A DNA stretch of 64,000 nt. Source: Vanilla planifolia. Taxonomy: Eukaryota; Streptophyta; Magnoliopsida; Asparagales; Orchidaceae. A program made the translations under genes and the position numbers. Of the stretch, positions 24,670 to 36,900 are shown in pieces (the stretch's first letter is position 1; each line of letters opens with the position of its first letter). The notes under the pieces were generated by a model, which saw only the letters and a program-made list of their open reading frames with translations, was not told the origin of the DNA and made no database searches. The DNA lies in assembly GCA_023846275.1 (NCBI GenBank), contig CM043865.1, positions 34,610,412 through 34,674,411 of the forward strand. The letters are read 5' to 3'.

Positions 24670-25341
24670 TATTGAAGATTAGCCATTGGTATTTTGCTTC
24701 CATGCTCATAATCTATACATTTGAACTTCAATTATTTTTGCTTCATTTTACAGCTTATTTGACCTTTTATTTATTTTTTCTGTTTTTTGAAATCTGGCTT
24801 TGGATCATTAAAGGGTTAACAAACTATAAAATGCAAATTTGCTATTCATTTTTGGGATTGCAGGAAGAGACTTGCCCCCTTCGTACACAGTAAATTATCA
24901 TCGAAGGGGACGACGACATTTAGAACTTTTGAAGTGTTGTCAACAACAGAACAAAAAACACAACAAAAAAAGGTACCCCTTTTTAGTCTAAGGATCCTAA
25001 GAATAATAAGTGATATGAGATAAATATTAAAAATCTAATTTTACTATATTAAGAAACGAATAAGACCTAAATCTTCACATTTAAAAAATAATCAAATTCT
25101 TGGGTTCACATAAAATTGAATGAGCCAAGTATTTCAGTTGCTGCTTTTTTTATTTTTTTAATATTGTAAAAGCATAAAAGAGAAGCTTTATCACAACAAT
25201 TAAACCGTGGGTTAGCCAAAATGAAACATCCACAGTAAGAAGAGAGATACCTCCCAAGTGGTAACAATAAAAGGCAGGCTTGCTTCAGAAAGAAAATACG
25301 ATCAAATAAATAAAGATACAACGCAGTAGATCTGCTCTACC
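24670..25341. other. Short convergent intergenic region between HAD and GATA genes
   Basis: Both stop codons face this 672-bp interval, so it holds both 3' UTRs. AT-rich; no further gene seen. Confidence 0.7.
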
Positions 25342-28300
25342 TTATGAAATTGGAGCAAATCTGAAACACCGCCGCGTTTGCTCAAATATATGTCCAACTT
25401 TCAACAATTCCTCCTGTTTAGCATGAACAATATATTAAACTGATTAACATAGAGTAATCATTAAAAAATGTAATTGGCAATAACCACTTTTTTTTTTTAA
25501 AAAAAAAAAAATTGATCAAAATAATCTTTAAATTTTTTTACTTAAAAAATAAGAAATAATAACAAAATTCATTATTAAAAAATAAATATTTATTTTGAGC
25601 CATCTCAACCATTGAATATCCTTTAAAACCAAACAGAAACAAAAAGTACAACGAGGGCTATCATCTGAAGAATAAAACTTACCTCTCTAAAAGGCGCAGC
25701 TATCATCTGAAGGCCGACGGGAAGACCTGAAGGTCCACCATCAACATAGCCACATGGGACAACGAGGGCTGGAAGCCCGGCCAAGTTAACGTTAACCTGA
25801 AAAAATATAAATTTTATTTACCATAACAAATACAAGACAAATTTGCAACAGATGCAATGATTTGACAAATATAAAGAAACAATGGACACAAACTTGTAAG
25901 GTTGTATCCCCTACATTTATAACTAGCAAAATCTATCGTCTCATATCAACAAGAATTGATGAGTTTCATCTGAATCATTCGTGAATATGCTGCACTACTA
26001 TTTAATGGCTTCAAAAAATGATTAAAGGAGTAGTTATTAATAACCCGTAGGACACACTTCCACTTCATCATCGTCTTCTGCATAATGGCTACAAGAAGCC
26101 AAACAGAGGCACTCTCTCTAAAGCAGCTTGCTCACAACCGGAGGCTTCATTAGAGAAAAGGTCATTTCTTCTAGAACTGTCCTCATCTAGCTCCAAAAAT
26201 TACATTACTAAAAACTCTGCAACCTTTCTAGCTTTTCTTCCTCATGGTGACTAGTGTACAGGGAAGATTTCATTATCTTTATCTATGCATTAATGATAGT
26301 TACTCCAACAATTTTAGCCATCAATAAAAGGAAATTCTCACTTAAACAAATTGATACATCAAGATTAAATTTTGATTTACAACAAAATTAAGATGATGAA
26401 CTTTTCCATATATCATTGATCTAAAACTTAGAAACCATTTAACTCAAAGAGTTGATTCAGAATACATACTGTCATGATATCGCCTGCATACATTGCCAAG
26501 GGATCATCGGTCTTTTCACCTAAAATAGCATCGCATAAGTTCAGCAGAGACGCTCTTCTCACTTCGATAACAAAGGAACATACCGATTTTATATGCCGCT
26601 GAGGGAGCTGCAGGTGAGATTAGAATGTCATTGTCCTTCATTGCATCCTTGAAGCACTTCTTAATCAATGTTCTAACCTGCAAAACTACAAATTCAGGTT
26701 TTTATATTTATTTCTCTCACAATATCAACTCTTCCCTGTCATACCACAGGAAGGAAAGTCCAAGTTAAACGACACTACCTGCTGTGCATTCTTATAATAT
26801 GCATCATAGTACCCAGCAGAAAGCGCATATGTTCCCATTAAGATTCTCATTTTGACCTAAACAAACATAAATGTAAGCCCTTTAAAGATTAAGCTGCATA
26901 ACTAGCTGCATAACAAACCTCAGCACCAAAGCCATTGCCTCTGGAATTTCCATAAAGGGCACCTAGTTCTCCTGCTTCAACTTGTTTACCATACCTAAGA
27001 GAAATCACTAAGCCAGTGATACAACGTTTCAAGGATGACCAGAAGCTGAACGAAACGTGTGAAAACAAGCTGATGTTATCACTGAAAACATTACACAGAT
27101 AGCTTGCAGGAATTCACCTTATACCATCATAGCGTGACAAATTGGAAGAAGCCTCAGATGAAGCCAATATATAGTAAGCAGGTAGACCAAGAGAAAATGT
27201 AGGCAATGAAATCTGCAGTTAATGAAAAAAAACACAGACATGGACTATCTAGATGACATGATAGAGGAAATTGTTTGTATCGAACAACATACTCCATTAC
27301 ATTTCAAGGGAAAAAAAAAAGAGTTAAAAAGGGTAAAACCTCAGATAGAACACATCCTAACTGCTCCAAATGTGACGCAGCAGACTGCACTACCTGGATG
27401 ACTCCTGCATCAACTCTTTCTCCAATGGTTTCTTGAATTAGTCCAACTCTTAACCCTTTTAAGGGTTTTGAGTCTAAATTATCGATTGATGCCAATTTAT
27501 TTGCAAAGTCAGGCACCTCCTGAAAAGCACGTTAAAAGCTACAGATCTGGATAAATGCATGATAATAATACCATTGAAGCTGACAAAAGAATAAGTACTT
27601 TATGTGAGATTGCAATTAAAATGCAAACTCTGAATAATCTAGTAATTTTACAAAAAGTGAAAGATAAAAAATCCAACATAAACAACACAAAAGAAAACAA
27701 AGAACTTTGATTTCTTGCATCATGAAACAAAGACAGACATTTAAAATAACAAAGCATGGATGCAAACCAATAAGTCAAAAAAGACCAAGACAGAAAAAAA
27801 AACTTACTCGTTTGCTGCTGGTAGCATCTAACCTGTCGTGACCCGATATCACTTGAAGAAGAATTGCAACATCATAAACAGACGATCCAAAGCACCCAAT
27901 GACATCAAGTGATGATGCATATGCCATGAGTCCAAACCGAGATACACGTCCATATGTTGGTTTCATACCATAAACACCACAGAAAGATGCTGGCTGCCGC
28001 ACACTACCACCTGTGTCGCTTCCTAATGATACCACACACTGCCTCGCTGAAACAGCAGCAGCTGAACCCCCTGATGATCCCCCCGGTACCCGCGATAGAT
28101 CCCAAGGATTCGTTGTGACCTGCAAATGTATCATGTTGGTCAAGTGGGTAAGCACGACAAGTTCCTATAAGCAACACAACTGGATTAAAACAAAAGATAC
28201 TGAATAAGCACATGCAAAGATACCAGACAACCCAATTAGACCTTCTTAATTAAATTTCCTCTCGTATCTCCGGGCAGACTACAAAAATTTTCATACTTGG

Positions 28301-29330
28301 CATAATATGTAGAATTAAAAACTGAGCAATTCTTTAGAATCAAGCAACTGGATGGACAACAAAACCAAATTATTTTAGAGAGCCCGTAAACTTGACAAAT
28401 GACACTTCCAAATTGCAATGAAAGAAAAAAACGCGTTGCTATCACGAGCAATTGCTCTGCCTATGACTCTAACAAACAGGGAATCCAGGAAGAAATAATC
28501 AAAACCAAATGTAATAAGAAATCAAGCAGAGTGCAAAATGAAAGCCTTTTGTATGTTTGGAAATGGGCATTCGAACATCCTTTATCTAACAAGAAGATGG
28601 AAAATGTTCGACTGTATGCACCATAGCTAGAAAAAGCACAAAAAAAAAAAAAAAAAAAAAGATGAAGAAGAAGAAGAAAAAGAAAAAACGTCTTCTTTCT
28701 TATATTTTCCGTTTGAAGTCACTCGTAGGCCATTTAATAGCAGCAAGGGGAAGTGCTGAAGTTCCAAACCTGAAATCCAGAGTTCTCAGTGCTGCTTCCC
28801 ATCCCAAACTCATCCAAATTCGTCTTTCCCACAACAATGGCTCCTGCTTCTCGCATCCTAGCCACTGCTGTGGCATCAAAAGCTGGTCGATAACCCTTCA
28901 GAATCTTTGATCCACCGGTCGAGGGCATGTCTACCGTGCAGATGTTGTCTTTCACACCAACAAGCACGCCAGCAAGCGGTGGAAGTTCTCTGCCTGCGGA
29001 GATCATGCGGTCCACTTCGTCCGCCTCTTTAATTGCCATCTCCGACACATGGAGAAAGCTTCCCACTTTGGGCTCGACATTGTGGAGCCGATCCACGTAG
29101 TCGCCAACTATCTCCGCTGCTTTTTTGCGGCCAGACAGGAGGGAGTCGCGGATCGAAAGGATCTCGGAGGACGACGACCCGATGGCGACAGGTTTGGAGG
29201 AAGGTGAGGAAAGGGTGGCCGAGGCGGTAGCACGATGGAGACGACGACGAGTCTGCGCAGAGGTTAAGAACGGAAGGGAAAAGCGGTGAGGCGGGAGGAG
29301 AAGGCGAGGGTTTTGAATTAGGAATGGCAT
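25342..29330 (-). CDS. GATA: Organellar glutamyl-tRNA(Gln) amidotransferase subunit A (GatA), ten exons, with a one-base frameshift
   Basis: GatA is the amidase subunit of GatCAB, which converts Glu-tRNA(Gln) to Gln-tRNA(Gln) in plastids and mitochondria, using ammonia released from glutamine. Exons in transcript order: 28770-29330, 27808-28119, 27340-27519, 27118-27212, 26919-26994, 26779-26857, 26584-26677, 26470-26519, 25683-25796, 25342-25413; all GT-AG. The intended product is about 543 aa with a Ser/Arg-rich transit peptide of roughly 45 residues. The amidase triad is visible: Lys127 in GVKDN, Ser202 in PGGSSGGSA, Ser226 in DTGGSVR. Exon 6 is 79 nt where frame requires 78: a run of four bases (26820-26823, A on plus) has one too many, so the reading hits a stop at 26804-26806 after about 425 residues. 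Both sides of the shift match the family (ILMGTYAL, then SAGYYDAYY). GatA is normally essential, so a sequencing error or a non-functional allele are both possible. Confidence 0.93.
26779..26857 (-). other. GATA: GATA exon 6 carrying the frameshift
   Basis: Upstream of the base run the frame reads [12 protein letters not shown]; downstream, one base shifted, it reads [14 protein letters not shown], joined in relatives. The splice sites on both sides are in phase with their neighbours only if one base of the T run (sense strand) is removed. No alternative donor or acceptor inside the exon repairs it. Confidence 0.85.
28639..28660. repeat. Poly-A tract in GATA intron 1
   Basis: A run of about 22 A followed by an A/G-rich stretch, inside the first intron of the GATA gene. 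Confidence 0.9.
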
Positions 29331-30937
29331 CCCCTTGTTTCCTCCCGCTAAGCGAAGATGGGAATTGCCGTTAAGGGTTTTGAAGGTTTCGGAATAGGGC
29401 GGATAAAATGTCGAAGAACAGCTATCGGCGAGAGCTGTAGCTTTGCATGGTCACGGCCGGATAAAATAGGAGCTGCAGTGGCCAGCGAAGGATTAGATTC
29501 ACAAAATTTCCACGCCCTCATAAGATTTGTTTGGCAAGCCAGGTTCGTTCGTCTTCCTTTAAAGGTCAAATAACAACTTCGTAGTTACATATTTTTTTTA
29601 TTTAGATCATGTTTGCAGAAAATTTAGTATATTCACTTAAATATTATTTGATGAGCACATTTAAAAAAACAAAAAATACCAAATTTTAATAACAAATGCT
29701 TTTTCTTTGGCAGAAGTAACACTTTTCAAAAATATATACTAAAATATCTTTTTAAAAACTTATTTCATTCCAACCCCTACTACTTTACTCACGCAAAAGA
29801 AAAACGCCTAGGAGAGTGAAATTATTGTTAACTGCAATAATGAAAAATATTATTGAAAAATGTTTTATTTATTTCAATGTTAGCTATCAAAATCCAGTGA
29901 GATAGACATTGATAACATCTGCATGATAAACATATATAATTAAAATACAAAGACATTAAATAACCTGCATTCAAAACATGACATTGAAGATAAAATAAAA
30001 CTATTTTTTTAAATTAAAATATAAAATAAAATGCATTGCAAATATTGATTAATAATCAATCTTTTTTTTGTATTGACTTTTTTTTTTTTTTTAACTTGGT
30101 CAGATGAAAATACAATTTAATACTTTTTGAAAAAGTATAAAATGAATATTTTGTGCTTCTTAAGAGGTGAGTTGATGGCCTCATGAAACTCGTCTACTGC
30201 CGTGGGAATGGAAGCAGCGAAGTCAACAGCTTTGCCACACTCAACGGTCCCAACGGCAGTAACACAATATTCCAACCACCAATAAAACATTAAAAATGGA
30301 CATTTTGGGCAAACATAACTATTAAGATGCTGCCAAATCCGTCCGTCGAAACTTCTTCAGTTGTTTCTCTTTGTTTATTTCACCTGGTTCAATCAACTTA
30401 GCTTTCAGTTATTTCAATTTCAACTTCACTCGGTTTCAGTTGTAACCCACTTATCGTTTTAACTATCCTAGTTGAGACAAGCCAGCACAGGAGCACGTCT
30501 ATCAGTCATCTAGGACCAAGGTCAGGCGGTGCATGAACCACCCAAGCCCACAGGTGGTTGGTTCGATTCCAAGCTCACATCCTCTTCCTCGTGGTGGTTG
30601 CTTGAAATTTTGCAAATATTTAAGTCATGAAAACAAGCTTTGTTATCACTTGGAATGATTGATTTGCAGGCGAGTTAACTGACATAAAGACATTTCGTGA
30701 CGAGCCAAGATCCAAGTTGAAAAGAGTATATATAGAAATATGCACGAAAGTAAAATGTAAGTTCTAAAGACCTGAATACAACAGAATCAACATCATCAAC
30801 AAAAAGCTAAAAGTGGAAACAAAGGCATAGTTGTCCTATATAGCACAAATTTAAGTTTATGCATTCATTTAAAAATAAAGTAAAATCGAAGTGATCGAGA
30901 GGCAAACCTTGCTCGACTAAGTGTGTTGGTCTTTATT
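29331..30937. other. Intergenic region between GATA and GAUT9-like genes
   Basis: GATA and the GAUT gene are both on the minus strand, so this holds the GATA promoter (near 29,330-29,600, fairly GC-rich) and the GAUT 3' end (near 30,940). A plus-strand frame in the GATA promoter has no recognisable domain. A tRNA-like B-box lies near 30,560. Otherwise AT-rich with no gene seen. Confidence 0.6.
30500..30600 (+). repeat. Possible tRNA-derived SINE head or decayed tRNA
   Basis: GGTTCGATTCC at about 30,559-30,569 fits the pol III B-box GGTTCGANNCC. About 45 bases upstream, GGTCAGGCGG is a weak A-box candidate, and ACCACC/GGTGGT between them could pair. The loop is too long for a normal anticodon arm and no acceptor stem closes, so it is not an intact tRNA gene. 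A tRNA-derived SINE fragment is the better guess. Confidence 0.22.
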
Positions 30938-33900
30938 TCAGATGCCAAAGTTGCAGAGTGGGAGAAACTCCATCTCAGTATCGACATACTTGGTCCATAG
31001 ATGCTTGTATCGGTTGATGGCAACGTCAAGCCAGGGTTTCATGTCCCCATTGAAATGAATGACTGCGGCATTCCGGATCTCATCAAGACCAACATTGGGA
31101 TTGTACCCAAGTCCCATAACATGCCATGATTTATCAATAGGTTTAGTGGTTGAGTAGAATGTCAACAGTCCAGCCGGCAGAACATTTCCTGCACTCCACA
31201 ATGTGCCATCCTCATTCTGAAAGGAGATTAAAAAACAAGGGATTGGTGAAAATTAAAACAAACTGTCTGCAATAAAACTCAAGCAATGCGTATGCGTTCA
31301 AAATAATTATGAACTTTAACAAACACAAGAACACTTTCTTAAAGTTTATAACGGTATTAAAGAAATTGATGAAGATTAGCAGAAGCAAGTTGACCTCACC
31401 CCATAAATATCAACCCAGAGCCTGAGCCCGAAGTTGGAAGATTTTAAGTGAATTCTTATCCATGGAAATCAAATAAATTGATCTTACAATTTTTAAAAAC
31501 TCCTTTTCTGATAAATGGCATTAGAGTTTTCCATTAAGCTTCTCCAAATGCATGATGCATGGATGTTCCAATAGCATAACAAGGAAACTCTGCACATAGC
31601 CAGCATAATTGATGGAAGATAGTCAGGCAGGAGTCCTTAAGAGGTGAAACAAACGGGTATGATTCTGAAAAGACAACAATAAAAGAAGGTTGTGGATGCA
31701 AATAAGTAAACCAAGATGAAAGAGATACAGGTTGGTGGGAAAGAAACACGCAGTGCTGGGAGTAGGTCAACTGAGATGAAACAACAAGATACGGGTTGTT
31801 GGGTAAGAAAGCGCAGCAGTGGCAGCTCTGCCAACCATATGGATTTCATGAGCAGGAATGAGTTTAGAAAAGTGGTAAGGTAGATGATCAACTAGATGCA
31901 TTTTAATTCGCCAGGGACGATTCAGCCCTTTGGCTGTGAATCCGCCTTTTGTTGCTGCCGCCAATTCTCCTGCAGCCTTTGTGGCAATGGGACAACCTGC
32001 CCAGATGCTTGCTGTGACGGTCTAGCCCAAATCTCAGTTGGTGATGCCACTGTGATCCCAACAGCAAGGTGTACTTGGTTCTGCTCCATTCAACCTTGCG
32101 TAGAAGTCTCAAGTCCACACATAGTCAATCTCCTCCAAAGCCCTTCTCTCCTGTTGAGTCACTAATTTGAGAGACATGCCCATCTATGCCATGGCAAAAA
32201 CCTATCCTCAATGCAACAAGGAGCACACCCCTCATTCTCCTTGACATTGTCATGTCAATTGAGATCAAGAAGACAAAGTAAACTCGTTAACAGCAGCTCA
32301 AAGGATGGCCTTCAACTCTATCTAAGGAGCTTTAGGCTGATCTCCTATACTCCGCCCACCATCAGGACCTACGATAGCACCTCCATTCCTCACCATTTTC
32401 AGGGGTGTCCTACACTTTCAACTCTAATTATTTGTGCTTGCCAATAGGATCCATGAATTCCTTTTAAGCGTCCTAGACTATCTTGCCATCACTAATTGTG
32501 TCTCCCAACAAGGTTAGCAGTTAAAAATTATAGTAAATACATTTGAGAAGCCACAAACCAATGGCTACAGCTCAGGGACCAGACAGGTATTCCCCTTGCC
32601 ACACGTAGTCAGGTATGCTGCAAGGTTCCAACTCAAGATGATGGAGCTGCCCCAAAACTACATCAATGCAAAGAGTCTTCAGAAGCCCAGCGAAGCTATA
32701 ATCTAGAAGAAGCAAGAACTAGACTTGCATTCTCATGACGCCATGATGCAGGTACGATGTTGTAATCATTACCTAATGTACATATCCATGGAGTGAGGGC
32801 TAAGCACGAAGGAACCCTAGACATCACCTCCTCTGGCATACTCCAAGGTTCTTGAGATGCAGCTGTCCCAAAACTATACCGAAAGAAAAACAGTCTCAAA
32901 CGTCCCCACCCAATGGATTGTTAGCCTCATTAATTATTGATTCAATTCTAGGCTGCATGGTCAAACAACATATATACTGCACCAAAGACATGGAGCTAAG
33001 GAAATCAAAGCCAGAGGCATTTTCATGTGCCCTCCCTCATCAGTCAACACTGAGGACAATGTCGATCAGGATAAGATTATGTTCATCCCACAAGGACTAC
33101 ATGCATTCCACTGTTATGCCTTGGACGAGTCATCGATGAACTCACCTGGATCATTCATCTATGAAAGTTCACAGCCAGAGCCATTGATCAGAGTGCACGG
33201 TGTCAAAAAGATGCCATGTGATGTCTGCAAACCAGGAAAGCCACAGACTTGTTTGATAGAATAATGGAACCCACCCTTGGAGTAGGAACAACGGGTCAAC
33301 ATCGTTATGGGTAGGGCCACAACCACCAAGAACTTCATCCATCATAGAATAACGACTGTATCAAGCAGAAAACCAACAGCAGGACCAAGTTCATGCAATT
33401 GCAAGCTCCTGCACCAAGTCCACCTTAGACACCACTTACAACAGACTAGATTTCCCAAGCAGTAGTAAAGAAATGTCCTTTTCTCCCATACATTTTTATA
33501 AATTGATAAAAAAGGCGTCTAATATTACCGATTTTCACATCTAATCTTATTCAATGCCTCGCATTCATTTTAAATAAGTCAACAAAAGAAAAATATATAA
33601 TTTCTTTAAGCATAAACATTTCTAAATTATCTATTTCTTTTTCTAATAATATGGAAAAATTTTGACAACCTATCTTTCAGAATAAGGTCATTGACCTCCA
33701 TTTAACATGCTGAAACAACCTAAAAAAACTCTATATTAAGCTTGTCATCTTTCATTGCAACAAAAACTTTCTTCTAAAAACACATTTTTCAAATCATACC
33801 TTTCCAATATAACCACTCTTCCATCTCAAGATCCTTTATTTGTATGTTTGGATTTAAAAAGCCAATATTTTATACAGTAAAATATTGACAGTCATACTAC

Positions 33901-36900
33901 AATCTTATGAATGTTTTTTCAGTTCTTAATTACACAACAGAACAAAAGTATTCTCATATTTCATCCAACTGACTTAGTTTTAAAAATAACATTCTAATCA
34001 ATTTCATCATTATTTTGAAATATTAAACTAAGATTAAAATTTAAAAAAAAAAGTATCGTTCTTAAATGTTTCATAATCACCTACTCGATTTTTAGATTAC
34101 TAAAATGAAATTCCTTGAACTCCAAATCCATTCACCATAAATTTAATGAAGCTTATCCTATTCCCAAAGTTACTAACAATTAAAATACTATCAACAACAA
34201 ACATATACTATTAAACATTTTGGATTTAACAAGCAAAAGCACCCATAAATAAATCAAAAAAATAAGAACCTAAAGTCGAGCCTTGATGAAGTTTAATTAT
34301 AATCAAGAAATATTTATTGAATCTCCCTCATGCCTAAACATGACATTGTTCCATTATACAAGCCCTTAATAACTTCAAATTATACAATACTAACTAAAAT
34401 CCTACTAAATACTTTTCTTGATACAAACATTCATTCTACTTTCTTATTTCTCCCAAGAGCTAGTTAAATTTATAACTTTAAAGGCCTTATGATGCCAATA
34501 TTTGTTCCTATATGGTTATGCAAACAAAAATAAAAACAAGCACATGAAACAATTGAAAAAATTGACAAATATTTTACAAAATTAAGAATAATAGAAAGTA
34601 TCTCAAAAGGAACACAAATTACTTACAGATGATAACATACCGACAAAGATCATTATATTGACACTAGAGTGTAATAATAAATGAATGAAAGAAAGATGCT
34701 AATCTAAGAAATAAAAAAAAGGCAAAAGTATTTTTAAAGAAATTTGAGAGATTTGTCAAAGATTATCAAAACTTGAAAAGTAAAACTCTTTAGAATTCAC
34801 TTTAACACATGATGCTATGACCACTCACACTTTCTAGCAAACAAGTAGAATGAAAATGATATTACTTTTAAGAGAAATCATAGAGAATGCATATTGCTTA
34901 TTGCCTTGTAAAGATATAGAATCTTCAAAACAATAAAGATGGTAAGGTCATGCTAAGAGAAAGTTTGACCATTTAATGTCAACTATAAGACTTAGCTATC
35001 TACCTTAAAAATAATAAGATGAATGCTTAAATTTATTCAAGAATAAATTATTTGAGTGAAATATTTGTGGAACAATATGAAGAGTTAATTTTACATAGAA
35101 TAATGTTGCTAATTAGATTTATAAAGTAACAAAAGATTTTAAAAGAAAATCTAAAGGGCATGTACAATTAGGTTCAAGGATATGTAAAATTTAAAGGTAT
35201 ATAAAGCATGATAAATGACAAAAATCGCATTATTATTGAAAGAGACTAGGCTTTGAAGAATTATATGATAAATTGGACACTAAATATATATATAATCCCA
35301 TTAAGTCATTTACAATTGTCTCTAGGAATGTCTTCTAAGGTATATTTATTTCTTTATTCATAGAGAAAAATTGCACCAACAAACATCTCCTAGTAAAGAA
35401 ATTAAGTGGCATTCATCTAATATGACTAAACCATCTAAGTTAAATTCCTTTAAGACGATTCTCATTCAATGCTATACAATTTGACTAATGCATATATTTT
35501 CTATCATATCTTTTTTGGAACAGCCACTGTTCCATCTCAACATTCTTATCTTAACACTACTCATTTTATTTGAATGTTTGACTATACATAACCATGTTTT
35601 ATACAATATATCATTGATGGTCTCACAATTGCCTTATAAAGTTAAGCTTTAATCTTAAGCAGGATGTTCCGAGTACAAAACTCAACAAAATTATTCATCT
35701 ATTTCATCCAAATTACTAGGGAGCCCATTCTTAATATTGCAACAATTTCAATATCATTTTGGACGATAGACTCAAGCAAAAAATCGACTATTTTTCAATA
35801 TTAAGTGATCTACAATTATAATTGCTAAGTCACATGTACTACCAATATAATTGAACTTATATTAAATATCAACATTATTAAATCTATTAAAACAAATTTT
35901 CTTGGATTCCAAGTTGTTCTGCATAGGTCAATTTGGATTTAACCCCTTTCTATGTTCTAAACGAATGCAATATTACAAACAAAAAACATACATATCATTA
36001 AATTTCAGCTTTTGATTTGACTAGTGTGAGAAACCATAACTAATCTTAAAAAAAACAAAAATTAAAATAAGGCTTTGATGAAGTTCAATTCTAAATGTCC
36101 ACATGCTTCACATAAATAAGAAGCAAAGTAGATACCCTCCATTCATAAGATATCTTTTTGTGTCTAAAATAATATCAAATATCTCATAACTCATATACAT
36201 CATAAGATATCTTTCATGCTTCTTGCACTTCCATTTTATAAATATATCAATAAAAAAAAATATTTTCCATCTCAAAAAAACTTTTTTGAATAAAAAATTG
36301 TCATAAGTTAATTAAAAATCCCATGCAAGCGGGTCAACTCCAGATTTAATATTTTTTTTTATCATATAGCAATTTTTAACATCATCCTTGATATAAAATT
36401 TACTTGACCTAAATTATCATTTTTTTCTCACTTGCATTGTCAAGTTTATATATTCCTTCCATCATCTTTAGTATCCAATTTCTTGTATAAACCTTTTAGA
36501 GAACTTTCAAAGTATCTTTGACCACTTGTTTTAACCGCTTATTACGCTAAACTATCTCTCCCACTTCTCCACATCCATACAACTGAATAATGCTTTATAA
36601 ATTAACTTTTTCTAGGTAAACTTATGAACTTTTTCTAGGCAAACTTATCTTTTACTTCTTGTTTCCACAACCAAACTTCATTTAGCTAGGCAAACATAGA
36701 TTCTAAATGCACATTTTTAGCTATCTTAGAAGACAACTAACAGCACAATCCCACATAGAATTTTTCCATCATTCAAATCCAAAAATCTTATCTCTAGCAC
36801 TAATCTTGAACAAAAACAACTAAAACATCTAGTGCTTGAATGAACAAAAGAATACCCATTATCGTTTCATTTCATACCTACATTTATAGCTCTACACATT

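Noticed and set aside
28013-28207. Plus-strand frame over GATA exon 2
   Set aside because: Shadow of the amidase-signature exon.
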